A DNA stretch of 64,000 bases from Trichoplax sp. H2 (taxonomy: Eukaryota > Placozoa > Uniplacotomia > Trichoplacea). Numbering within the stretch: position 1 is the stretch's first letter; every line of letters starts with the position of its first letter. The translations under genes and the position numbers were made by a program. This document shows, piece after piece, positions 10,767 to 23,345 of this stretch. The stretch is taken from positions 124,001 through 188,000 of the forward strand of contig NOWV01000035.1 in NCBI GenBank assembly GCA_003344405.1, in the 5' to 3' direction. The notes below the pieces were generated by a model. It was given only the letters and a program-made list of their open reading frames with translations, was not told the origin of the DNA and made no database searches.

Positions 10767-13700
10767 CTACATTAATTTCGGTAAATGCTTTAGTCTACTG
10801 ATATCTAGCACTTTCATATTCGACCTCTTGCTTGACTTTAATGTGTCTTCATTATTTGATCTGTCAATAATTTCTATTGATTCTGTAATGGATGCTCTGT
10901 AGCGATGACTATTCGGTATCTCATTGACATTGATTGGTGTCTCATGATATTTATGTTTCTCTAAGTTTTTATCATTAACAGTTAATAGATTATGTTTTTC
11001 CATGTAACGCACCGTTGCAAATGACATATTGTTGTCATATTTTAGCGACTGTAAAGGTCGAAAATGTTTTAAGTATTTCTCGCATATACGTTCAGCTGAT
11101 GGGACAAGACTGCTGCCTATATTCGTAGATTCATGAGAGCTACTTTCGCAATCGTCATCTGGAAATTCGTCAAAGGAATAACCTTGAAGACTACAAATGC
11201 ATAAATGAGCCCATTAATAGATGTTAAGCCAAACGTTATATACAATCTCAATTAAATAATACAATATGTGCTTATCTATCATTACACAAATAACTTACAA
11301 TCTGTTATCGGTAATCTTTCCTACTGTCTTTTTAACGTTAACTTCATCTTGTCTGTCCATATCAGGAATTAGGTGCGACATAGATGTAATAGAATTTTCC
11401 TTGTCCCATTGCCCGTCCTTACCAGTATTGAATTTCTTCCATTCCTATATTACAAATTCAAATTTCCAAACTACTTGTAAGGGTTCTATCCTTTCATACA
11501 TCATTTCGCGTTACCTACACATATAGTTTTTGTGTGTACAGTACAAGTACAAATAATAACCACTCATACCTTCGTAATCTTATGTAACTGTATTTCATGA
11601 GTTCTTTCCACAATCAGTTTTGATTCTTCTTTACTACTAGCACTAGCGATCGAACTATCTTGACCCTAAAAGAAAGTACAAAATCTGCTACTTAATATCG
11701 CGTAAGAACTAAGAAGACAAAATCAATTAAAGCTACACTAACGATTGTTGCTGATCCCTGACTACGTTCGGTTTCTGCAATTAGGCTATCAGATTTAGTG
11801 CTGGGTAAACTGTGATGAATAATTCTGAAAGACAAAAGGATTCAATAAAAAACTTCGCTTCGTAAAAATTAAAGCATAAAAAATCTCATCAGCTTTAATT
11901 GAAGTATTGAAAATAGTATACTCACGAATTGTTGGAACTTTGCTCGATTAGCTAATAACAAAATATTTAAAAATATTTTAGATTTATTGCTTTTGCAATA
12001 TTTTGTCTATCTCTTTGCCATATACGAGTATATGTTATATATACATACATATAAATATATGATATGAATTAATATATTACCTTTTCTCCCGCATTGCCTT
12101 GATTTATAGATACTTTTCTATTATCAGAATCAGAGTCCGACTGCACTATTGAAGAATCATTGCTAAGGCGACCATCACCTTGGCTATCCTGGAAAGAAAT
12201 ATAGCATATAATTTACTACCAGCTCCAAAATATTAGGACTGCATATTCAGTACACTAGCAGGTGAAGGCATACCATTGATGGCAAGGATTTAGATTTATC
12301 GTCTTCAACATTGAAAGATTCATTACCTGCAATAATACGAAAAGATACACAAAAACTCTCATGCGTTGAATCGTAATTCATGTTCCAATATATCACAACA
12401 TCTTTATATTACCATTTCCGAACGGTACCGCCTTTCTTTCCTCTCCATTCGTCAACGCCGTCCAAATCAATTCCTTCCTCTATGACGGAACAAAAAACAG
12501 AATGAAGTATTCGTATAATGATGAGTGGTACGTATATACAAAACAAATAAAATCATATAAATATAATTAATATTAATATTAAGCAAACTGGACAAGTCGT
12601 ACATTTCTAATATCCCTTAATTCTGCTAGTATTTCGGACTCCTCCTTAGCTAGCTGTTCACGTGCCTATTAATAGACTCTAGTAGTATCATAACTTATAC
12701 GCCGTAAATGATTGAATTTCAAACTAACTTACCCTTCTTACATGAGCCAGAGCTGAGAGCTTCTTTAGCTCTGTTTGTGCTAGAGTTTCGTAAGTTTCAT
12801 TTAATTCATCGCCTACTCCTGCATTTAATGCCTTTGTGGACATATCATCGGCTAACTTATCGTCCTTCAATGACTCGATATTTCTGTCCTTCACAACCGA
12901 ATTTGATTGCTTGACCGTCTGATCTGTATCACACGCTAAATGATTAATTTCTACAACCGCTGCAGTGTTACTTAAGGATTCTTCTTGGGCTGCCGCTGCT
13001 GGATTTCTTAAATCTTTATCAACATTATCATCTTCACTAGCAATTACACCCGGTACCTCTTGGTCGATACAATCATCAGAATCCGAAGTACACGACGTAT
13101 CGTCCTCGACTGAAAGACTTAACTCATTCAAGCCGTTAGCTACTTCTTGATCAGGTAAACCTTTTATATTCTATTAGATTAATGATATGAATTTAATATA
13201 AAAATATCGCGTTAAATATACTAAGAGTTTCTAAGCTGCGCAAAGAACTGAAATTTACTCACAAGATAATCTTACCTGAATATCCCTAGAATATGGGGTA
13301 GGGGTAGGTCGTGGTTCTGGTGATTTAGAATCTATAAAATCTCGCTTTTCGCCGCTATTACTGCGAAAAAATTATGAGATGTTAGCGAAGATTATAAATA
13401 TTTTAGATAATGTATATCCCATACTTCTAACACACATTAATATTGTTTACGTCAATCGTCAATACGTTACCTTTCCATTATAAAACTTTCTTTTGCTCTG
13501 AGAAAAGCACTATTCATATAATTTGGTACGAGTTGTAAACGCATATACTCGTTTCTAGTTTTAGCGACCTGTTTATGATCAATTTTAGAATTCATATTAA
13601 TAACAACATGACTTAAGAAGACTCGTAATAATCCGACAGTTTATATGTAGCGTTACTTAAAATGTATTGCTAATCAGTAAATACTGCTATTCCAGGTATT

Positions 13701-16700
13701 AGACTATTCGGTAATATACAGAATCGATTATTAAATACCTTCTCCATGAAAATATCATCACTGGCTTGGCAATAAAGAAACTTATCAGACTTTCCCTAAA
13801 ATTAATTTCTAGTATTTAGAATGAATTCAATAACAGATATTCCAGCATTCATACTAACCGAAAATGAACATTCCCAAAATTCTGGTTTAGGTCTAGTTTG
13901 CGTATACAAAACTAGTATAAATCCAGTTGATCCATCACGAATTCTAACAGAAGAACGATTGATACAAAATGTTTAATACACAACAGCGCTATAGTTAATA
14001 TCAAAATTGAATTCCCGACTTACTTGTTTGTAAGCCTTTGGCTATAGAGATATCTCATGCAAGCTGACCATACATAAGGATGGTGGATGCTTATTACCCC
14101 ATCAACCCATCTGTAAAATATATCGAAATGGTTAGTGGAAGCGGTAATAAAATACGCGCTGAAAGAATCATGAAATTTCTCTACGCACATTCCAACTAGA
14201 GGTATAGAAGATAGCTTCGGATCTGAATCCAAAACCAGTAGTAAATTATGGGAATTATTTATGGCTACATACCTAAGATGAAAAGTATCCAGGTTAAACA
14301 ATGCTACAGTTACTATAAGATATTTAAATAGAACTAATAGTAAAGAAAGGTAAAATAATATTCGTATTTATGGTAACTGTACCCCGACTTTTGTGTATCT
14401 TGGAAATTACTCAAATGTAAAGGACCAGACAAGCTACGTGCTAAAGCAGTTGGTACGATTGACACCGGTAAAATAGGAACAGCGGTAATTAAAGCAGATG
14501 GAACAACGACCCCACCTAAATTAATACATTAGTTCAAACACATTAGTCCAATTTTATCGGCCGATTCTTATTACCAAAATTTACTAAGAACAGACAACTA
14601 AGAGAGGAAGACTCCTAACGTACTGTTACTACTGTATATATTGAGATATGTTACATAAGCCTAAAAGTTAAAGAGTATCAGGTAACGCTAGTAAACCTTA
14701 ACAGCATCGTTATAATGTTTCGATACTACAGTTCTATACATAACATGATTTGTAACATTTATGTTGCTTACTTGTAACATTAATAGAAATTTCATCACTA
14801 TCTACATAATATGTAGCATGAATCTTTAAAGAAAGCATGTCCTTGATATCCACACTGTCACACGATAGCTTCAGGTTTTTTGTTAAGGTCTGCATAAGTA
14901 CATGTACATATATAAAAATTACAGTTATCTTTAACACTAGCTAATTTACTAAAGGTATACAATAACACTTTGTAATTACGATGGCTGTAGTAAGCCAATC
15001 TATTATGTCAAAACTATTATAAACTATCAATCAGTACCTGAAATGCATCATAATATTCACTGATGCTGAATGGCGACACGCCTTCCGACCCTAAGCAGGC
15101 CAATTGCATCTAAGATAATTTGGTAGAAACAAGACAAGAGATTTTAAGGCTGCATAGCGTATAGCACGTCCACTGTAAGTGTGGTAGAATATATGTATCT
15201 CTCATCCAGAACTGATAACTTAATCTAATACATCAATTATTCATAAATGACATTATTGGTAACATGATAAAATTCGCAAGATCCGAAAAAGAACAATGAC
15301 AGGTAAAAGTGCTGCAACTAACTTACAGATAAGGGTATAATCACATCACCAGGGATTACAGCAGTTGGAACATGAAGAGACTTGTTTTCTTCTCCAATTA
15401 GTTATATCGAAATAAATAGTAGTAAGAGAATTAAATGGAAAAAGATATATCAAAGTAATAATAGCAAAGCTACGCTTCATGTAATAGCGCACGTTATCAA
15501 CAGTAACAACATCTGTGCTTACGATAGCAATATACTGACATTGCTAAAAAAGTATAAATAATCTATATTAAATTTAGCAAGTAACCGAGTCTATTTGGGC
15601 TACTCAATAAAAAAATAAAGTATCTATATCACAAAAGGCCGTAAACAAGACATTGAATTTAAAAATTATAATGAATTACTGTATTGACTACTTCGGGAAA
15701 ATAAATCATGGTCAGTAAAATACCCCAAAACAAAAAATATTATATATCTTACCTTTTCTGTCTATTATCCTTCCAGGATCGAAACGATCGATGTTTATTA
15801 CGACTCTATCATCTAGCAACAAGATTATCTAAAATTCTTATTACGGTAATAGCTTGTATTTTAGTTATATCAATGGCACTCTACTCAGAGTAATTTAGTT
15901 GTATTCACAGCACCTTTATAATCTATTTTAACTATCATCACAGTTTACATGAATGAATAGAATATTAAACTTTACATCACTTGTATATACATTGGGTATT
16001 ACATTCTTTTAGGTTATGAAATTGAACGCCGACCAAATACCGTATATCAAAAGCCATTCTAAGTGTAGCAATATTACTATCCCTGATTACTATAGAAGTA
16101 TCAGAACTATGGTTAATCTTGCATACCTTTATCAATATTCAGGCTACCTAATAAAAAAAACTTCTGTATCCTTTTAGTAGCACTGGTTTCTGTATGGAGT
16201 TGATAAGCACTTCGCTGTGCTAAACGTAAACATTTCTCAGTGATATCAATCGTGAGATTACAATCACTATATAGAAGAATAAAGATATCAGTTAAAAAGA
16301 ATGAGGCAACCTAGATAGCAGTAATATTATATAATATATATAGTTTGGTATGATTAAATGGATGCTACAGCGTAGTTGCCATCGTACATTACACATATTA
16401 GTACGCGTACAGGTGTACGTACTTTATCAATTCTATAGTTCATGACCTAAGTTACCTGTACGCGTATATTTAGGTTGCGCCGCACTTAACGAGAGTATGC
16501 AAGACGAAAGCTGTTAGTGTTTTTGAGATGAAAGATTATACTACCGAAATAAATGTAATACGAGCATATCTTATGCAATGACATAATGTAACGTCAATGG
16601 CATATGACTGCCGAAAACTAGTGATTAGTCTTGACTATGGCCGTTTCTACGAGCGATGATTTATTAGGTAGAATACGAACAGTATAACGCAAAATGGCAG

Positions 16701-17250
16701 ATGCATAAATTATGCGCTATGATGCACCAATAACGTAGCTCATTGAATGCTATCGATCGCAATTTCTATATTAAATAGTGTAGTTGTTATTACCTTCCTT
16801 TAAGCAAATGTAACTCTTCCTGCTCCCCTTGTGCCTTACTATCCCTAGTTATAACAAGAGCAAAAATAATAAATTTTAGCATCTAACTGGAACTATTTTC
16901 TTATTCTTTGCTTCTAAAGAAGCATTACACATTATACAGTATTGTACTGATAGTATTACAAGACAACGAGATGACATCACAGCTACATAATCGTCTGTTA
17001 TTCGCTAGTTCCTATACGAGTAAAAACACGTAAGTCTACTCGATCTCAACTTAACATAGCCCAGAATAAAGTAGATGAGGGAATCAGCAAATCAAGTCAT
17101 CGTTATCATCGTCATTCTAGCTCTCTCCTTTAAATCTAGCCTTATTACTACGTATCCTATAGTACAATAACAATATTGGCATGGTTCACCAATCACAAGA
17201 GCATACCAGAGCTTGGTCATTATCCCAGGTAAATTTTCATTTGTAGCCAT
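10767..17250 (-). CDS. STIL: STIL centriolar assembly protein, complete, 24 exons, 893 aa
   Basis: Exons in coding order: 17250-17207, 16844-16794, 16266-16127, 15812-15753, 15391-15327, 15109-15038, 14889-14772, 14515-14383, 14272-14189, 14110-14024, 13943-13859, 13795-13739, 13568-13471, 13360-13276, 13170-12733, 12665-12603, 12479-12413, 12326-12274, 12188-12081, 11951-11926, 11824-11743, 11665-11570, 11444-11299, 11190-10767. All phases close (2682 nt). Matches to STIL run the whole length: RVVINIDRFDPGR, AINNSHNLLLVLDSDPKLSS, IPLVGIWVDGVISIHHPYVW and FILVLYTQTRPKPEFWECSF. The CPAP-binding proline motif PRPTPTP is at 381-387, a short coiled coil at about 520-560 is a plausible PLK4-binding region, the STAN motif (NNMSFATVRYMEKHNLL) starts at 806, and the C-terminal DISRLKHLPKL box is at the end. 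STIL recruits SAS-6 under PLK4 control to start procentrioles. It is shorter than human STIL (about 1287 aa), mainly in the disordered middle. Confidence 0.92.
14111..14188 (-). other. STIL intron of 78 nt with no stop codon in frame
   Basis: Splicing GGAAT|GTGCGT to TTTACAG|ATGG gives the conserved STIL string PLVGIWVDG. Unspliced, the same interval reads through in frame for 26 codons, so a retained intron would give a full-length protein with an insertion. Confidence 0.7.
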
Positions 17251-18630
17251 CTTGGATAGGTCAGTTTTCCTGGGCAGTAGAATAATGGAATCATAATGTC
17301 ACATCAAATCACTTTACTAACTGATATCTACCAATGGTATATCTCTTATCATGCGAATATATTTCTGTTGTATACTAATGATACGAGTAGCGTAATAATA
17401 GTAAAAATAATTCTAGTATACACGTCTACTGTCTACTACATAGGTACTGTATACTCGTTACTAGTACTAAAACATTCAAAGTTGCAGCAATACAAACATT
17501 TTCTCCTGTACTACTGTATTGGCTACAAATCCGTGGCTGTCAAAGCCTTAATATGTGCCATTGATAAATTATTATCGAAGCCATTATCCCGTTGTAACGC
17601 TAATATAGTACAAAATTCTGCAGGATATTAAGATTCAAGCAGTCTAAACAACATGAAGTTAAGGCCACTAAAATAATCGCCACTACTATGAATGATAATC
17701 CAAAAGGCTAGCTAACCTGAAAAGCTTCAAAGAACATCAAGTGCGTTGAAAATTCAGTTATTGATGTAAGTTGTAACCTGTATCAAGTCGCAGATTACTA
17801 GTAGTAGATCTGAATTGGTCTAAAGGATCTTAACTAATCACCAAATCTGATTGTACTCGCTTAAAATATCGCAAATGGAAAGAAATTCTTAATCAATTCT
17901 AACATCAAGGCGACGAGATTCCCCTTCCAAGGACTTGCATACGGAATTTTGGATGCTGTTAATATACACTGTACAGTATACATACTGTCTAAGGTACAGA
18001 CAGCTGATTAACAACACCCGCAGTAGCTATACACTGAGTGTAGAGTACAGTCACAGTATGGAACATTTCCCGCCTTTTTTTTTATAGCTAACACATCACG
18101 TGGGACATGGCTGCAGTTGACACTCTGGTCTCGGTCTGGGACCGTCCTCTACAGTATTACAGTACGTTACGTACAGTACTGTAGCCCACTCATGCAAATG
18201 ACTACTGTACAGTAGCAAAAATTGTAGCGTACAGTACTGACACTGTACACTTTGCAGTGCGTTACAGTAGTCTGTCTGTCCATCAGTATCCTTTGCACCA
18301 AGTTCTCATTTAAAGTTAGCTTTTATTTATTATACCGTATCATAATACAATAACATAAAGTTCATACGCCAGTAAGTTAAAGATGAAAATGACTACAAAA
18401 TCAGACATGAAGGGAATATTTGTATGAAATAAACAATTCAAATTTTCTATCATCAATGCGATAGAATAACTATTCTATTTCAGCAATAACAATATTATCA
18501 AGTTTATTCGCAAAATGATCTAGCAGCATCTAGACGACATGATACAAATTCTGATAACAATAAACCTATTCATAGGTTAAAGTTATAAAATGGAAACTGC
18601 TAATCAGCAGATAAAGAAAAAAAATCAAGG
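17251..18630. other. Intergenic: STIL promoter and calreticulin trailer
   Basis: Both flanking genes are on the minus strand. The 111-codon plus-strand frame at 17296-17631 (TATA-rich, Y/I/L/V-rich) has no recognisable domain and sits in the STIL promoter region, so I do not call it. At about 17960-18270 there is a GTAC/ACTGTAC-rich patch like the one at the left end. AATAAA on the minus strand at 18508-18503 is a fair poly(A) signal for calreticulin, about 125 nt after its stop. Confidence 0.55.
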
Positions 18631-21600
18631 TTATAATTCGTCTTTGCTCTTGCTACTATCTTTCTCTTCTTCTTCTTCTTCTTCTTCCGCTTCTGCTTCT
18701 TCTTCTTTTTGACCTTCTTCTGATTTCTTCTTCTCCTCTTCTTCCTTCTTCTTCTTTTCCTCTTCTTCAGCTTTCTTTTTGTCAATCTGAAGAAATTAAT
18801 CAATAGCATTCATTAGTCAAGATTCGTTACACCTTATTTGTGACAACTATTAATTATTGGCTCACCACTTCCTTAGCTTTTGTTTCTGGTCCCTTAGTCT
18901 GACCCCATGTATCGTCTCCAAATTTCTTGGCGTAATCGATATCATCAGTAACCAATACGTTGTCGAAAATAGTTCCAGCTTTCACTTGCCACAAATCGAA
19001 ACCAACATACGCGTTATCCTCAAACAAATAAAGGTTCGAGTCTTCTTTATAATCTGGGTTATCAATCTCTGGGTGTACCCATTCTCCCTTATATTTAGGA
19101 TTGTCAATTTGCTTTGGCTTCCATTCACCCTAAATTGTAAAATGATCACAAATACCATATCATTCAAAACGTATCCAATTACAACTGATATGCTATTTTC
19201 AAGTATTACCTTAAATTCAGGATTATCGATCATAGGTGGTTCCCATTCTCCGTCCATTTCATCATCCCAGTCTTCTGGTTTTTTCGCCTCAGGATCAGGA
19301 ATGTGTTCTGCTTTATCCCAACCCTAAACAGAAGAATAAAATTTACTTTAAATTCTCAAACATAAATTGTATCAGGGTAGTAACTCACATCGGGTTTTTT
19401 GTCCTCGGGATCGTCAATCTTTGCATTGTCGTCCCAATCTTCTGGCTTCTTCGCATTAGGATCTTTGATCTTCTTAGGTTGTAGTAAAGCCCAATCATCT
19501 TCCAATTTACCAGATTCTACGCTTTCGTTGTCAATTTTGACTTCGTAGGTATTGTCGGATTTAAGGATTAGCGTATATAAATGAGTTAATTCGTCATCCT
19601 GTCATTACAAATGTTTTATACTTTAATAAACTGGCAACAATCCAAACAATAATAGACATCCAAGAAAATACGTTACCTTGCACTTAATTTCTTTCTTGAT
19701 TAATTTATTTTCGCCTTGATAATTTAAAATAACGTGTACCTTCTTGGTACTATAACCGCAAATGTCAGGACCTAAAATGTTGATAATAAATTAGTTATAT
19801 CATCATTCCTTACAAATATCTCGAAAAAATGGTTATCATGCAGGATGTTGAACGACTAAAATCTTATTTACAGTAACAGGCACACATGTGAACACTTTGT
19901 TCTAAATTGTTTAATAATAATCAATCTATTGTAGGCGAATAAAAATAATGGCATTCAAAAGCAACTGCTATAGTCTTACAGAATATCGTATACTATACAT
20001 AAAATATTTCAAATTTCTAAAGTTTCCAAATTTTTTCAATAACGTACCGAACATAATATTGTACGGAGAATCACCATTCATTTTCTTTGGATTTAGCGAA
20101 CTAGGGAAAAGCTGTCAATAATAATTATAATAATTGCTTAATAGGTATGTTTTAGATAAAGCAAGTACGAAATCCAAAAGAACAGACAAGCAGCTAATAG
20201 ATGCAAGACATTAACAGCCAAATTGTAAATACAATTGTTAAAGTCAGGTTAATTATGCTCATTTTTACAATTCAATGTGTACTAAAGCCAAAAATTTCAC
20301 GCAATTTGTCTACTCTACAGTAAATAATAGATTTAGCTCAATTAGTTTATAACAGACACAACACTGGGTCAAAAGGAAAATAGTGATCGATTCATCACAA
20401 ATTGATGAAACAATCAAATTTAAAATTTTCTTTAATAACTGAACTGCTAAATTCTATGCCATCGGAAATAATTATGTTCCTGCATTAATAATAAAGTATC
20501 ACTAGTGCTGCACCTTGTTCGTATATACTCTTAAACTGTATAGAGTAACAAGTTCATGGTCGATCATAATTAAATTAACCTAAATGATCTGAGTTAAGTT
20601 AATCACAATATTTACACTAGGTAGTAATCCATTATCATTTCCTAGATATAAATCGCAGCTTACGTATAACAAGTGATTTGCTAGTAAGATACAACTATCT
20701 ACAAATGCGCTTGGATCATACCAGGAAATATCATTTACAAAGCAAGATTATATGTAACACAGTAAGTATTTACTAGGCTTATCAAAACGTAAGTGCGCTC
20801 ACAGTACAGAAGAGTACGATTCAAAATTTTGAAGACTAATATTAAGGATGGAAATACCCTGGAAAGAGGTAAAATGATGCTTATACCTAAATGGTAAGAT
20901 CGGTCAATTGCAGTACATATATTATACACAGTNNNNNNNNNNNNNNNNNNNNGAACTGAATTATTTGGTGATATAGCTAATCTCGCCTCTTTAAGTTAGT
21001 AAGTGGCGTTCTACGCAAGGATTGGCGTGTGTAGACTACTTTGTCACTAGTGGTGTGTGACAATCTGACATAAACCTTCTAAATAGTGTATGATTTAATA
21101 ATCAGAATATTGACACGAGCGAACATTAATAATACCTCATTAGGATATGCTATTTATTAAAAATAATGTTGTACTGTCAATCATACTGGCGTAATTCCTT
21201 TCGATGCGAAAATAATACATATCATTATAATTATATTAGCCATGTTGCATTGCTTAGTCTGGTTGTTACCAGTTAGGAAAATAAATTATGCCCATATACT
21301 TTAGTAGTTAGAGATCGCATATGCTATTATTTCTGTAATGACCATGACAGTACACTGTCATTCCTAACCTGTATAGCCTAATACTATAAATGCATCACAA
21401 CTATCAAATTATTCATTCCATTATTATCATTGCATAATCTTGATCANNNNNNNNNNNNNNNNNNNNACGTAAGTGCGCTCACAGTACAGAAGAGTACGAT
21501 TCAAAATTTTGAAGACTAATATTAAGGATGGAAATACCCTGGAAAGAGGTAAAATGATGCTTATACCTAAATGGTAAGATCGGTCAATTGCAGTACATAT

Positions 21601-22794
21601 ATTATACACAGTGGACTAGTAAGATCACCATAAAATCAAATATGTAAGTCCATAGATACACCTGAAAACTGTAAAATTACGTGCAATAATAAGCTCTAAA
21701 GTCTATCATGAGCCTATTGTGTTGTACTGCCTGAAAGAACACTTGCAAATTTACTGCTAATCGCAAGTTGTGGAGTTGGTCAATTTGCATCTCTTGTATC
21801 TAAAACACTTTCAGCACGCAGAGTGAGCATACTGTATAAATGGGATCAAGTTAAGCAATACTCCTGTTCTTATTCCTATGTAATAATCCTATGCGGTAAT
21901 CAAGTCCATAGTCATATGGGTTTTTATAAATAAATACTAGTTCGGAGTTTGAATTGTAGGCCAAGAAAGTATGACACAGAATACTAATTCCGTTAATAAA
22001 AAGAGTTGATTCTGTACTGGTACGTCATGATTAAAAATAATTCAGTAAAACCATTGTAAGTTTAGTAGGGCTAGACAAAATATGGAACTCATTCTATCGA
22101 ATCGAAAGTTAAAAAAAAAACCTATTTCAGTAGAAGGTACTCTAGTACAGGAACAAAAAAAAACCATGGCGAACTCGATCGATATGTACTCGTTTGAAAA
22201 AAGTAATTTCTACATCAAACTACTATTCTTCAAAATACTGCATATACGGTTTACCTTGATATAACCACCACCGCAATCAATACTTTGTTCATGCTTGACG
22301 GTAAATTGGAGGACCAACGCTTTGCCTTTATTGCTAAATGGTTTATCTAATTTAGCACTGACGGCATAAAAGCGTGCATCTTGGCTAGTTTGAATACCTA
22401 TGTGCAGACATGACATTTATGAATAATTAGATGTATTGCAGGTTAATTTGTGTCATTTTTTTTTTTTCTACAGCCTCGCTCAGATCAGTAAACTGTGTAA
22501 ATTGAATTGATACCTTTGTCCTTCTCAGCATCACCATAAAATTTACCAGCAGTCAATACAAATTTTCCATAATCGCTTTTGCTTGTCGATTGAACCCATC
22601 GGCTCTCCCAGTCGGGGCCTACGACAATCAAAAATTGGATTATAAAAATGATCGCTTAAAACTAGATAGAGCAAATTAACTTGAGTAACAATTGCTTGCC
22701 ACTACTTACTGTCGAATTTTTCAACGAAGTAGGCCGTAGGGTCGGCAATGACAAGACTAGAAAGTGCCAAGCAAAGTAACGCTATCCTCACCAT
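18631..22794 (-). CDS. CALR: Calreticulin, ER lectin chaperone, complete, 9 exons, 411 aa
   Basis: Exons in coding order: 22794-22710, 22618-22514, 22397-22255, 20111-20048, 19771-19677, 19598-19389, 19323-19210, 19129-18866, 18786-18631. All phases close (1236 nt). Residues 1-17 are a signal peptide ([17 protein letters not shown]). The globular lectin domain has the glycan-site signature [11 protein letters not shown] and [16 protein letters not shown], with [15 protein letters not shown] after the P-arm. The P-domain holds three type-1 repeats (for example [14 protein letters not shown]) and three type-2 repeats ([39 protein letters not shown]), which is the calreticulin rather than the calnexin number. 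The tail is a Lys/Glu-rich calcium-binding region ending KDEL, and there is no membrane segment. It folds glycoproteins and buffers calcium in the ER lumen. A 2.1 kb intron (20112-22254) contains two gaps and a probable misplaced contig. Confidence 0.96.
20933..20952. other. Assembly gap (20 N)
   Basis: Placeholder run of 20 N in the calreticulin intron. Confidence 0.99.
21071..21446. repeat. Second copy of a 26851-27236 segment
   Basis: From TAAACCTTCT to CTTGATCA this follows 26851-27236 in the same order, with scattered substitutions and small indels (the 27 kb copy has about a dozen extra bases near 27030). It stops exactly at the gap. It is either an allelic copy of the 27 kb locus or a member of a low-copy dispersed repeat. 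No coding capacity is seen. Confidence 0.8.
21447..21466. other. Assembly gap (20 N)
   Basis: Placeholder run of 20 N in the calreticulin intron. Confidence 0.99.
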
Positions 22795-22955
22795 CTTTTT
22801 TTACCAGTTGCTTCGCTCGCGTCCAATGTTGCAAGTCTACCAAGTGATGAGTCGATTTAATATCCTTGCTTAGTCATACCAGGTCGTGAAATACCACGCA
22901 CCACTGTGGGAATGAGGTTGGGCACGTGTGTCACAGACAACGGAGTCGATGATGG

Positions 22956-22974
22956 CGTGGAGAATTCTGATTGG
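22956..22974 (-). promoter_or_regulatory. Perfect ER stress response element (ERSE) upstream of calreticulin
   Basis: On the minus strand, in the same orientation as calreticulin and about 160 bp upstream of its ATG, the sequence is CCAATCAGAATTCTCCACG. This fits CCAAT-N9-CCACG with no mismatch and with exact spacing. In mammals this element binds NF-Y together with ATF6/XBP1 and drives chaperone genes, calreticulin among them. A weaker CCAAT-N9-GTACG copy lies on the same strand at about 23045-23063, further CCAAT boxes lie near 22990, and a CACGTG sits at 22923-22928. Confidence 0.72.
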
Positions 22975-23345
22975 TCTATATTGTTATTATCCAATCACAA
23001 GGGCTCCGACAGTTGAACGATGGGACATTCTCGATTCAGACATGCGTACTCCATGGTGATTGGTGACGCGCGTGCGTACTCGCTCCATCATCCAACCAAC
23101 ATCACCGTCCATCTTGGACTTTCTTCTTCACCAATTTCATCATCAAAGCTTAAGAGTGTACAATATACGGAATATACTCACTTGAAATATTATTCAATAC
23201 AGCCATAGTGCTCTTCATTAGAAGATCACCGTGTAGGATTGCTGTCGTCAGTAATCCTACTCCAGTTTAGAATGCAATGAGTAGACCTTAGACTTACTGC
23301 CTTCGACTGAAATTGGTTGATGTTGAAAGTGATCAAAATATCCAT

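Larger units (their letters stand above)
20787..21612. repeat. Identical 146-bp overlap bracketing a misplaced contig
   Basis: 20787-20932 and 21467-21612 appear identical over 146 bp, the first ending at a gap and the second starting at one. Between the gaps sits 20953-21446, which has its own counterpart elsewhere. The simplest reading is that the two outer contigs overlap directly and the middle contig was placed wrongly. The whole region is inside a calreticulin intron, so the coding sequence is unaffected. Confidence 0.85.

Noticed and set aside
13129-13131. Start codon for a separate 135-aa protein
   Set aside because: The codon is TTG, and the frame is the large STIL exon 13170-12733, joined in phase on both sides.
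17296-17631. 111-codon plus-strand frame
   Set aside because: TATA-rich sequence translating to Y/I/L/V-rich peptide with no domain, in the STIL promoter region; long frames arise by chance here.
18600-18809. 69-codon minus-strand Lys/Arg-only frame
   Set aside because: It is an out-of-frame reading of the GAA/GAG-rich calreticulin acidic tail, whose true frame ends in KDEL.
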